From positions 1-64,000 of the forward strand of contig VWPU01012610.1 in NCBI GenBank assembly GCA_013398955.1: a DNA stretch of 64,000 nucleotides. The letters run 5' to 3'. The stretch is from Callaeas wilsoni. Taxonomy: Eukaryota > Chordata > Aves > Passeriformes > Callaeidae. The stretch's first letter is position 1; every line of letters begins with the position of its first letter. The notes beneath the pieces were generated by a model that saw only the letters and a program-made list of their open reading frames with translations, searched no databases and had not been told where the DNA came from. This document shows positions 26,101 through 37,700 of the stretch, in pieces. Position numbers and translations under genes: made by a program.

Positions 26101-27575
26101 CTTTCTTTCTCCCTGTGATGCCCCATCCTCACACAGGGCTTGGCAGCTTTCTTCATTTGCTCTCTGGCTGGCTGGACAATATGCTGAACAGCACAGTGGG
26201 CATCTGAACAGCTGTCCACTTTCATATGCCACATGTTGTGCATAGCATACCATAATAAATAAGATTTATTAAATGTTTAACTGGAAATCAGGCACTAATC
26301 AAACAATCAAGCTCTGCTGTTTAGAGCCATTTCCAGAATGAGTGCTCTACTCACATGTCTTGCCAAGGGTTTGACCTGAAATCATTCCAGTTATTAAGTT
26401 GATCCACTGCCTTAGGCATTCTGAGCCAGTGAAGGGCAAGAGAGCAAGTACTAAAGAGAGACACAGACATCTTTACCTAGAGGGAAAACCCATGTGCAAG
26501 ATGTTAATCAAACAGTAGGTGGTAGCTCTGAATCAAAAGACTTTATCATCTAAGTTACAAGTCTTAATACTTTAATAAAGGAAACAAGTGAGCCAAAACA
26601 AAAGCATGTAGGAATCCAGCTGGTATGAAGGAGCAAATTTTTTTCTTCTCCAGTGCCCATTGTCCTGAGTTCACGAATTAGAAAGGGTGGTCCTGATTAC
26701 AGCTTAACACCTGTCGTCATCAGATTGAAAAACTGTGTCATCATAAAAGGGATTGAAGAAGTTGTCTGTAGGAAGTTCTTCACAGTTAGGAGTGGTAATA
26801 GAAGAGAATAAAGGTTTTGGGGGTGTAGGGAACCTCAAAGACAATACTTCAGCTGAGAATGACCTGCAGCTCTGGTAATAGGATAATTTGTATCATAGAG
26901 ATCACTCTGTGTGTATTTAGGACACTTTCTTTAGATGTTACTAACATTTGCTACTGGGGTGTTAGAAATTGGCATGGATAGGTATTGGAGTAGTTGTAAA
27001 ATAAAATAATGTACTTCAAAACTATGTTACCTTTCATCCTGCCTCTTTCCAAATACTGATAATGAAATAATGCAGTTATACATATTGGCGTAATTCCAGA
27101 GAAGCCTGAGAAGGTCACACAGTCCATTTCTTTGAATGTTGCAGGTGTTAGTGGTGCTAAAGTCCCTGCACAACACATGTGGTTAATAGGTACTTAGAAA
27201 CTGATAGTGACTGATTCCTCGTAACACCCTGAAGTAACTGATGTAAAATATATCCTCGGTATTAGACCGTTTTCCCCTTGCTAACTGATACCTACTTCGT
27301 TGCATTCTTAGCCCATTCTGTCTTGACTTAGCAGATCAAAAAGTCAGCAACAAGTGAAGTCAGCAGGAGTCTATCAGGTATTGGAAGACTAATATATCTT
27401 ATCCCCTATATGTCTTCTCTGTACTGTGTTAAATACAAGATGTTGCAGATTCTCCTTCTCTTTACACATCCCACTAGAGCATATGCCACTTTTCCTTCTG
27501 CAACAGCTTGACATTCGTCCACATTCATTTTGGAAGCTACAGATCATTTTGCTCAGAGCTGCTTCTTATTCTCTT

Positions 27576-27610
27576 CCTGTATATATACACATTCAGTATA
27601 TATATACAGG
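27576..27610. repeat. Perfect 12-bp inverted repeat with an 11-base loop
   Basis: cctgtatatata at 27576-27587 is exactly complementary in reverse to tatatatacagg at 27599-27610. It would fold as a hairpin in single-stranded DNA or in the pre-mRNA. The TA-rich core makes a chance origin plausible. Confidence 0.9.
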
Positions 27611-30600
27611 ACAGGGATACTGTACACAGTGTTACTGTTGAGCGTAGAACTTGAATGTGTCTTTAACTGAATCACATCACACTTTTTTCAGGCTGTTTTT
27701 TGAGTTTATGAAGATCTTGACAGAAAGACAAGATAGGTAAGGGAAAAGACAGCAGAATCTTTTCTATCATTATAGTCATTGCTTTTTCTATTACAGAAAG
27801 CAATCTTAAAAAAAAAAAACCACACCCCAAAAAAACCCTTACAGTTCTTTGTCACTAAACCTGTTTAAGGTTGAATTCACCACTATTGTGACAGGCTTCT
27901 ATCTTATAATTTCTTTACAACATTCTTACAGATAGTGACAATTTCCTGTCACATTTTCTCCCATAGAAAGAATGCTGAAAACCCACAAAATAAAGCCAGA
28001 ATGGAAACTCAGTCCTCTTAGTGTCTCTGATAGTTTACAAGTTAGTATCAAGTCACTAAAGTAACAATGAGGAAGTCACAAGCCACAATATTTTACTACT
28101 GTGTTTGATCACTTCAAAACTTGAAATTCTTCTTTAATATCTCTGGGGGTTTTTTTGAGATGTGATGTCTTTCAGCTTCTAGGAACTGTAGAGAAAGCTC
28201 AACTTGTTGAACTACTTGTACTATAACAGAATCCAAGTGAAATAGTCCAGCTCATAACACATCAAATTAGAGATAATTATTGAAGCAGGAGATGCTGCAC
28301 TCCATCTGCTTATAACAAAGAAAGCAATTTAAAAGGGTAATGCAGGAATCACCACACTATTTTTTCTATGTAGTATTTAGGATAATGTGTCCAACTCCCT
28401 TTTTTACAGTATTACAGCATACACATCAAAATACCGCAAGGAGTAAAACATTAAACAATGATTGTAATTTCCAAATTCCAACTCTAAATGCCATTGGAAA
28501 TAATGGTGTACTTGCGTTATCTCAAAATAAATGTGATTAGTAGGCAAAGATTAGAGAGATAAGTTAAGGCCTTAAATCAGTCTTGCTGAATATCTGTAAT
28601 CCTGTAACATCCAAAATGTCTATCCAGAATCAAATAATCTGTTTGAGATCTGTATAGAGGTATAGTAAAGCAGCACGTGTCAAAATTGAGAATATCTCCA
28701 CTTATTCATTTAATATTTTAATACTGAGCCAGAGAAGGGTTCTTCACCTCAGAAAATAAAAATTACAGATCATAGTCACCTTCTGCTGCAGAAGATGGAG
28801 AGCAGCTTATAGGCATGGAAATCAACACAGATCGTTCTCCATTCTTTCTCAAACTGTACAAGAAAGAAGGAAGGAGGTTGAGCAACAGCTCCCACAAACG
28901 CCGCCCTGTCTCTGAGCTCAAGCAACTTATGGTAACTTACGCAAAAAACAAATCCACAGCCTTCACCTTGCTGTGGGAGCAGGTAGGGCAAGAACAACCT
29001 GGACTGGCATGATCTAGTACCTGCCAAGGATGGTACTGCTCAGAAGATATATTTTACAGTACTAAGTAGTGCAAAATCTGTGAAGACCAACTGTGGTGTA
29101 TACATGACATCCATGACAGGATGGATTTATAAAAGACAGCTCTGAGAAGTTGCTAGGTAACAGTGTCTTGTCCTCACAACTGCTGAGTGCTGATCATCTG
29201 TTCTCATGATGCTCTGCTGCATCATCTTGTCCTTGCTCAAAATTTGTGTATATACAGATTTTTAAATAAAAGTAGATCTGAGATGATCGCTCTAATTTAC
29301 AAAATGTTTCCTTTGCCAAACTTTTAAAAGTCTGCCTAGTTCATCACACTTACACGAAACACAGCTCTTCATATTTCTGGGAAATTGCTGCCTGGTCACT
29401 CTTTCTGACAGATCAATAAGGAAATTTTCAGCAGAAAGCTCACGTCTCTGCCTGATTTTATTAAGAGAATGCATGACATACAATATTGCATTCAAAGTAT
29501 ACATTCAATATGGTGTCAACTCAAAAGTGTTCTAGCAATACATACAGGAAATTAACTTTTGAAGTTTAAGGATATCTGAGAAAAGACTAGTTCTGCACCA
29601 GGACTCTCAGAAGACCTGAAACAGCCTAGGGGAACAAAGGTGGTAGCACCAAAACAAATCCAACTAAAAGGCAAGTTGCCCACAGCCCATCGTAAATAAT
29701 AAAACACATCTGCTGCAGACATAACATCACTGGGATTTGTATGATTGAATGTGACAGCCAAGGAACTCTGACACTGACAATGGCTTTGCTTGGGCTTTGT
29801 TTTTCTCCAAGCATGTTGACATGGCTTAGCCGTTCCCTTGCTTCATTTAACTGTGGCATTTTGTCCTTCCTGTTGTTTTTTAAAAGCAGAGTGAGCAATA
29901 CATTATAGATCATTGTCTTCCTGAGTTAGAAATTCAAAGCTAAGAAGTCATTCTCTGAAGAGTGAGCTGGTACAGCAGCCCCCTGGGGCCTCAGGTCTGA
30001 GGTGAGCACAAGGGCTCTAAAGGAACAGCTCAGCTGCCCCATCTATTCACTGTGATGCTTTACTCCCCAGCAGTGCAGGCAAAACCTGGCTGCAAGAGCT
30101 CAAGGACAAGAAACAAACTCACTTTAATATGCAGAAAGCTCTCAAAGGCCGTGTATCTTTGGTCAGATCCATTATAGCAGGAGCTATAACCCCAATTGAT
30201 GCTTCAGGTGATCCCAAACTGCCCAACAGTGGTGTCCTGCTTCTGGCAGTTTCGATCGGTTCCAGTCAGGAGAAGAGTTATTAGCTTAATAAATTCTGTT
30301 CAGCCAGAAGCCAAATATTCTCGAAAACAGCTTTTTGGAAGTAATCATCGTATTCTTCTGCTGGGTTTCTTATTTTTCAGTGTATTGCCCTAAGCATTCT
30401 TTGTACTATCTAGAAGTAATGGCTCCATGTTACAGACTCTATCTAAAGGCGAACAAGAGTTTCTAAGGTTGCTTTACACCCTTTCCAACAAGTGCCCCAA
30501 TTCAAGTGCATCTGAAACCCTCCTCAGTCATGTTATAGACACTCTTCCCAAGTAGGCCAGAGACTTGCTTTTTCACCAAGGTTAAAGCTTCACAGTCATT

Positions 30601-33128
30601 AGGTGCCATGACTTCAGGCTAGGCTGTACAGTATGCCCTTGACAGAAGCACTCCTCCACCCAGGACACACAGCGTGCCTCTGAAGGCAGAGCCTCACAAC
30701 TCTGCCAGGATTATCCTGCTTGAATAATTCATCACATCCTACTGCCAATGGCATTTGCTGTTTGGTGACCTAGTGCATTAAAATTTCTTAATAACATAGG
30801 CATTTAGTATATGAAAGAAAAGGTAGTGGCACATCTGACCACTACTAAAGCATAAAATTTTCCTTGAAAGTTTTGTTGAGTTCAACTTCTTCAGGCACAA
30901 AATGGATTTTGGTGCTGACTTCAGCCTGTTACCCCATGCAAATTCCCTTTTAAGGGCACGATGCAACTACTTTCAGCATCTTTCCCAGCACATAATACTT
31001 TCAGAAATACTCTCTTTTCCCTGGTATCTTTGCATTTCTTCAGAGTACACCTGAGTTTTCAACTTACCAAATGTTGCTTCCTTAGACATTGCATCTTTTG
31101 TAACCAGTCGCACTCGGTCTTTCAGGACATACTGGGGTATGCATTCACCCCATCGTTGTGCCACGACAGCACATTCCCCCATTCCAGTGTGCAACACCTT
31201 GGTCAGCTGCCTAAAGGCACACCAACCACACCTTTTCCTCCTGGAGGAAACACAGTATTTTCCAGAAGCTGTTGTTACATAGTTTAGAAATCTCTTGTCT
31301 CCTGTGTATGTTTGAATCTGTTCCTTCTACCTACGAAAGCTTCTATTGCAACTGAAAAAAATACTCAACAGATTTCTTTTTTTAATCTGAAGCTTTGGTA
31401 GGAGTGATACTGGACACAAAAGGAAGAGTTCAAAGAAAACGGAGACTTTTCTTACACGCATCACAGCTGTAGATTTGCTCTGATTCTCTCCGCTGCCATA
31501 ATGCTCTGTTTTCATTATTGTATTACATGGTCTGCCATCAGCTGCCAGTCTTGGGTTAGCTTCAACTGTGAGCTGTTTGGAACACTAGTCTTGAAATAAT
31601 TTGTTTGTAACCAGAGATTTCACTTATCCTAGCTGCACGCTCTACTATGCAACTCCCTATTTCTCTTTTGTAAATAATTTTGCAGACATTTCAAATCCTA
31701 AATACTTGATTTCCTACTGTTGGCTAAATGTTATGAATTAAAGTCTTCTTCAGTAACTACTACTGGCTTCTCAAAACTTCCCTCTTCAGAACACAACAAA
31801 TGATTAGGAACGATCATTTTGATATTTGTTACCTGATTAGCGCTAGATTTATTCTTCCGTGTAGTCATTTCAGTGCCAAACTTGTCAGTACAGTTCTTCA
31901 TTGCCACAGATCTTTACCCATTAACCTTGCTAGAAAGCACCATAAAAATGACACTTCACGATATAAACCAGGTGCTGTGTGTATGGATGTATTACACCTG
32001 AAAAAAAAATCCAGTCATTTCATTATTTTTAAACTGGTTTGAAATAAATATGATGTCTACAATTTTATAGTTAACAGATTTCTATAATTAAGCTCCCTTT
32101 CAGTATGAAGAGTGAGTTTAGTTCATATCATACTTCTGTTTGGAGCTGCGTGTGTCTATATGAGATCCACTTCAGAATGGGTCATCTAAAGGCTTCCTAG
32201 ACACGTACGTGAATGCTTGTTTTTAACTGCCTGTGTTGTATGGCACAACAACATGATTTTCAACAGACATCAATATCAGGAACAAAATGACAGTGCAGAT
32301 TACCATCATTCTACCTGAGCCACAGAAATTATATCTAGAGGTCAGAACTAAACATCTGGGACTCCAGGAGCTGTTTTAGCTAGGTGAGCTTACCACATGC
32401 CCAGTGTGCCCCTTCAGTGGATGTTTCTGCCATGGAACTTTTGGGCTAAAGTGTTTCTAAGGTGCCAAAGTGGGAAGCAGGAGACAAGTCAGGTACCCAG
32501 AAATTTCACTGAGAAGTTAAACAAAACACTTGCAAAAAAAGGTTTACAAGATTTTCCTTTTTTTTCCTAAAGAATGGATGCCTGAAAATTTCCCTTGCTT
32601 ATAGTAGATACCTTTGAATACCATATATCAGCTCAAATTCCCCAGAGCATGTAACATTCTTGTTCATTTGCCTGCCTTTCTCGCTTCCTAGCTTGCTGTT
32701 ACTGGAAGGGAAAAGGTGTATTACTGTTCATGACATGTTTCTACTTTATCCCCTCTCTTTAAAACTGGTTGCTAGTTCATCCATTAACACTAATTGCAGC
32801 AGCAGAGGTATCAGATGTGGAAAGCCAATTCTCTCACAAAACATTTAGAACCTTATAGAGTAATAAGGCAGAAAGCAGCTAATGCAGCATGCAATGTGCT
32901 AGCAGAATGTGTGAAGCACTACAGCTTAGATAAACCCATTTGAGTCTAATTCACCTTTTGCATGATCTCAGTAAATATTTCAATCTACTGAATAAATGTG
33001 TATTGGTGAAGGGTGATTGCATAAGTCAGAAAAGCCAAATTCTCTTCAGCAGACATTGTGGCTGCATAAACATCCAGGATTTAAACCACCTAAAAAATGC
33101 AGACTTTTCATAAACTCTACATTGATAA
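27611..33128. other. Intron 3, 27.6-33.1 kb: no recognised repeat; one antisense exon-like ORF inside
   Basis: AT-rich unique sequence. The antisense segment at 31068-31240 is listed separately. A short A/C-rich run lies near 27808-27840. Nothing else is recognised. Confidence 0.5.
31068..31240 (-). other. Antisense exon-like open segment (173 nt), unproven
   Basis: On the minus strand a pyrimidine-rich acceptor (tttcctccag, plus-strand 31241-31250) is followed by 173 nt with one open frame and then a perfect gtaagt donor (plus-strand 31062-31067). The frame enters with one base and exits with one base, and the peptide contains the string GECIPQYVLKDRVRLVTKDA. I cannot assign it to a family. 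No matching neighbouring exon was found on this strand, so it may be a chance pseudo-exon. Confidence 0.2.
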
Positions 33129-33860
33129 AAATTACAGAATTGTTGGGGTTGGAAGGCACCCCTAGAGGTAATTTGGTCCAACCCCTCTGCTCCAGCAGGG
33201 CCACTGTAAGTGTGTTGTGCAGGACCATTCCCAGACAGCTTTTGAATATCTCCAAGAACTGAGACTCCATGACCCCTCTTGGTAACCTGTACCAGTGCTC
33301 AGTCACCCCTCACAGTGAAAAACATGTTTCCTGAAATTCAGGAGAAACTTCCTGTGCTTCAGTTTGTGCCTGCTCACTGTTGTCCTGTCACTGGGCACCA
33401 CTGGAAAGAGCCTGGCTCTGTCCTCTTTGCACAATCCCTTCAGGCATTTACAGACATGAATAAGATTGTCCCTGAGCCTTCTCTTCTCCAGGCTAAGCAG
33501 TCCCAGCTCTCACAGCCTTCCCTTGTAGGAGAGGTGCTTCTGTCCCTTAAACACCTTTGTGGCCCTTTAACTGAACTCTCTCCAGTAGTTCCATCTGTGT
33601 TTCGTTCTGAGGAGCCCAGAACTGGACACAGTATCCAGCTTTGGTCTTGCCAGGGCTGAGTAGAGAAATGATCACCTTCACCAACCTGCTGGCAACATGT
33701 TGTCTGACAAACACAGCCCAAAGTACCATTTACCTTCTTTGCAACAAGGGCATGTTTCTGGCTCATGTTCAGGCTGATTTCCAGATGAATGTCCACCAGT
33801 ATATACCAGTGAAAGGTGTTGTTCCTCCCCAGAGGCAGGAATTTACATTTCTTCAAATAT
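33129..33860 (-). mobile_element. CR1 LINE, 5'-truncated, minus strand
   Basis: The 3' tail of the element is on the left: attacagaattgttggggtt (33131) and ggtccaacccctctgctcc (near 33175). Going right come the usual reverse-complement CR1 landmarks: agactccatgacccctcttg (near 33261), a CR1-typical run through cctgtcactgggcacc, cttctcttctccaggctaag (33479), and cccagaactggacacagtat (33614). It ends in the ttcctccccagaggcagga region near 33840. About 730 bp, moderately diverged, no intact frame. The two overlapping open frames here (plus 33279-33659, minus 33440-33940) are repeat-derived. Confidence 0.93.
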
Positions 33861-33909
33861 ATGTGTGTCTCTGTGTCTGTCTGTGTTTGTGTATATAGAT
33901 ATATATATT
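33861..33909. repeat. TG/TA-rich microsatellite-like tract
   Basis: An imperfect TGTG/TCTG run passing into TATA steps, directly abutting the 5' end of the minus-strand CR1. Confidence 0.75.
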
Positions 33910-34611
33910 TCCCTCTGTGATTTGCATCAAGGAATTGCAAATTTCTTAACCAAATGTTAATTTTCTCCTGTAGGGTAGCTGTACTGAGTGTTTTAAGTAA
34001 TAAATACTAATTGAGTTGAGAGTAGCTGCTATATCCAAAGTATTTGAAAGGATCAAAGGCAATTTCCTTCCTAAGCAATCCAAAAATCGCAAGTCTACCA
34101 AAATTTCAAGCAGAATGTACTAAAAGCCCTCAGAGGAGCCACACGCTTGCAGTTCCCCAGGCAATGACAAATACATTTTGCCTTGGTTCTGAATCAAAAA
34201 AATGGTCTCAAAAAATATACTCAGTACAAAGACACTATTTCAAGTGCCAGAGCTATAGCTTTCCAAAGGATTCAGCTGCTATATCATAGTAGGTGGTAGG
34301 TTAAAAGGATGCATTCAGTAGTTGAATTCCAGACCCTCTTTCTAGGCTGAAGACACTATGCTGTCATTTTTTTTGTCTCTGATTCCTGAAGTCTACACAT
34401 TCCCAATTTGAGCAAGTCTTGCAAAATTAGCAGCAAAGGAAACATTATACTGATTTATTTTTCATTTCTCTTCCTTTCTGCTTTTCAAATTACTCCTGCA
34501 ATGAAAGGTAAAAGAGCCTTCAAGAGACATATCTCTTCCCATGTATAGCTACTTAGACATTTCATACCAATTAAAGTGTGACATTTTCTATATCACAATA
34601 TAATAACTACA
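33910..34611. other. Intron 3, 33.9-34.6 kb: no recognisable feature
   Basis: AT-rich unique sequence between the CR1 copy and the MIR-type relic. Confidence 0.5.
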
Positions 34612-34722
34612 GTCCTTTAATGAGTGTAATTAATTAAGTCTCAGAACATCCCTGTGAAATAGCCAAGATTTATTATTTTACAGGTGAGCGAGCTGAGGCA
34701 CAGAGAAGTTAGGACCAGGAAA
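34612..34722 (-). mobile_element. MIR-type (CORE-SINE) relic, minus strand
   Basis: On the plus strand, ttattttacaggtgagcg (34670-34687) followed by gagctgaggcacagagaagt is the reverse complement of the MIR core (cctcag, cctcatctgtaaaat type). Read on the minus strand the match continues past the core: tgtaaaat, then cacagggatgttctgaga, then a ttaattaa-type segment, in the order of the MIR consensus (cctcatagggttgttgtgagg, ttaaatgag). MIR amplified before the split of the amniote lineages and leaves scattered relics in birds. This copy is about 110 bp and lacks the tRNA-like head. Confidence 0.75.
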
Positions 34723-37700
34723 AAACAAGAAAAATGCTCAGTGCGAACTCACCACAATCATTCTTGCACAAATGCTGTTAAATTTACATTACTTGATACT
34801 AGCAGCTTATTACTTTGCAAGAAGACATCCAGAATTGTTTGTTAATTGTGAATTGGGACTGGTTTTGAATAGTCTGTTAAGCTTTCCCCATCCCCCCCAA
34901 CCTTATTTTTCTCCTTCCTTCAGAGTTTAGCATATAGCTTGAAAGTCTGTATTTTCAGCATCTGAAGACACCACACATAGATGACTTATGAAGGTCATTA
35001 AAAAAATGAAAATAATAAATTTCTGGAACTGATTATGGTGGAGGATGATGGATTAATCAGCCTTACCTGTCACTAGTACAGTAGATTGTAGCATTATCAT
35101 GACATATTTTAGCAGCAGTAAATGTATACTATGTCTAGTCTTACTATGGTTTATAAAACAAGCCACTGAATGTTGTAAATAGGTAAAATAGTAGATATTG
35201 GCTAAATAGCACATAAAAATTAGAACAGTAAAGCATAGCATGGTGGATATAGCTGCCAATAAACCATATTTTTAAAATTCTGACAGCATTCTGCAGCTAG
35301 AATGATTTTCATTTCTCCTTGTTTCCAAATTCTTCTTAGTTACATCTTCAGATGAGTGACCTGATTTTTTAAAAACTGCTAGAACCCACAGACCTGCTCT
35401 TTGGGAGTGTTTCAGCATGAGGCACATATCTGGAGTTTGTGCCTGGCTGTTAAAGTCCTGGGTGTAATTGTAGAATGTAGCTGTAGACCTGTTAATGGTC
35501 ATGGGAGTTTAGGCAGAAATAGTTGACACCTTGGTGAAAGTCTGCATGATGCTCCATAGTGTGTCAAAGAAAAGACACTTAAAGAAAACAAAACTCTATC
35601 AGAACATTTTTCAAGGGTTATTTTTCCACTTTTCCCTTTTCAAACCTCAGAAACCTTGCAGAGTTTGTCCCAAAAAAGACTGTTGGCATCACATGTCAGA
35701 TTTCCAAAGTGATTGCCCAGGAGGTTTTTCTCAGAAAACTGTCCTCTGGAGAAAGAAATAATATCCTCAGTATAACTGGGCTGGCAATCTAAACTAAAAA
35801 TGCTAATCAAAGGATTAGCAGTGTCATATTCTGTAAAACGGACAAATTAAAAGCATTCATTCACATGTATGCTAATTTAATTTTTGTGCATATTTTTCTT
35901 TTTAAAAAAATAGTTTTCTGATTTGCGTGGCACAATATTTATGAACCCATTTCAAAGATGTTTATCACAAAGTTTTGACTCAAATCTCTGTAGGTATCTC
36001 TTTAGCACAGAGCAGAGTTCATTTACAGAGGAGTTCTAACATCTGCCACCACTCAGCGGGACAGGTGACCTATTTTACATAACGCTTTTGTAGAAGTCTT
36101 ACAGTGCCATATAGTGCTTTAGACTTTGTGATCTGGTTCTAAAGATCACCTTTTTCTAAACTCTTTCTTTGTTGTGTACTTGTTTATTCAAGGGTTGAAG
36201 TTTATACTTTCAAGTAAACTACTAAGAGTTTAGTCAGCACAAGTGTAAACCCAACACTTAGTTAAGAGAAACATGCCCTAAATCAATTAACGCTCATTGA
36301 AACCTCACTGATGAAGTACTTGGCGTGCCTAGTTTTCTTTCTGGTAGCCACGTGTTCACGAAGCGATGTGTGTGTTCATGATGAAGTGAACCATGTGCTA
36401 GCACAAGGTTCTGATGCACCTACCTCTTGGTTTCCCACACAGGACCAGAGAGTACCTGTCACTACTACAGGCATGTGGAAGGGAAGAAAGCACAAAACAT
36501 CTTTCCAATTCTTGTCGATATTATAGGTTTCTTTATAAACTGGTCCTTCCATACCAGTCCTTGGACCAGAACCTACCTGTGGTGCTAATTTGCTGAATCT
36601 CATATAGATACATTAATAAGTATTATTCTCAAACAGACGTAGCAGAGCTTCTTTTTACTTATTTGTCTGTTTACATGAATGCTTCATCTCAGATGGCTGC
36701 ATAACAGTTTTCTAATTCAAGCCTCCTTCCCCCACCTACACAGACACAGGATTTTAATCAGACTATTTGTGGTCTACTTACAGTGGACAAAGAAGTGAAC
36801 AAAAATGGTCTTTCGTTGCTGGGTTGCCAAAGATACATGAGACAGGAAAACATAAAAACACAGAACTCTCCTACCATGTAGTTGGAGAGAAAATTTGTCC
36901 TACTGGCATCAGAGGCTGATGATAATTAAATGCAGACTAAAAACAGTAAAGCAAGCTCATAAGTACTGAACATGAAAGAACAGTTCACCATGGCAAGTGT
37001 AATTAGGCTTTAACATAAAAAAAAAATCAAATGACAGCTACTTCTGTATTGACCAGTGTCAACACAAGATGGTTTTAATGTTCTGAACTTCTAGAAGAAT
37101 TGTGTATTCCTGTCCCTGAGTTTCAGAAAGCATTTCTCGCCCAGCACCACCCGTGCATTTGTTAGGATCAAAGTGAAAGAGAAATTCCCTTAGGATTTCT
37201 GTGACTCTCAGACAGCTGACCAAGAAATCTCTGAAGGAGCACACCAAGAAATAGCTTGATATAAACTCAGCAACACCAGGTGAAAAAAAAACCATGATGT
37301 AGAGATGTCTTAGGCATGTTTTTATTAATTGATTCCAGCTGGAAATAGCAGAAGAGGAAGAATAAATGTGGGAGATGCCAAAGCAGGAAAAACAAAAGAG
37401 AAAACAAAAGGCCAACATTTGTTACTTTATTTTAAACATTATTATTTAAGACAAAGTCCAGTTATAAGCCAAAACAAATTGTTATTCACCAAGTAATTTG
37501 TGTGTTGCCGAAGAAAAGTTAGAACCCTTACAAAAACTCTGAAATACTGTAAAACAAAGATGTCATTGGGACTCCTCAAATGCCATATGAGGACCTAAAA
37601 ACATGGAAGCAATGATTCACTTCCTCTAGGAGAACCACAAAACTGTTCAGTTCAAATAATCTGCTTCCATTATTTATGGTGTTCATAAAATATAAATATG

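Larger units (their letters stand above)
11898..27575. other. Intron 3, 11.9-27.6 kb: long stretch without recognisable repeats or genes
   Basis: Nearly 16 kb of AT-rich unique sequence. The only structures I can support are three short tandem duplications (listed separately) and scattered A or T runs. Open frames up to 157 codons occur (22970-23443), but that one starts at GTG and lacks any recognisable domain. Confidence 0.5.

Noticed and set aside
31068..31240. Resemblance of CIPQY in the antisense exon-like ORF to the C-terminal region of protoporphyrinogen oxidase
   Set aside because: The clear identity is only about five residues. The flanking alignment needs gaps and lacks the expected Gly-His that follows, so no homology is claimed.
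33440..33940. 166-codon open frame, minus strand
   Set aside because: Lies almost wholly in the minus-strand CR1 and its adjoining TG-rich tract, and is not in the CR1 coding frame.
36311..36526. 71-codon ATG frame starting with a hydrophobic, signal-peptide-like stretch (MKYLACLVFFLVATC)
   Set aside because: Short hydrophobic starts are common in T-rich DNA. The rest has no cysteine pattern or family likeness, and no promoter or splice context supports it.
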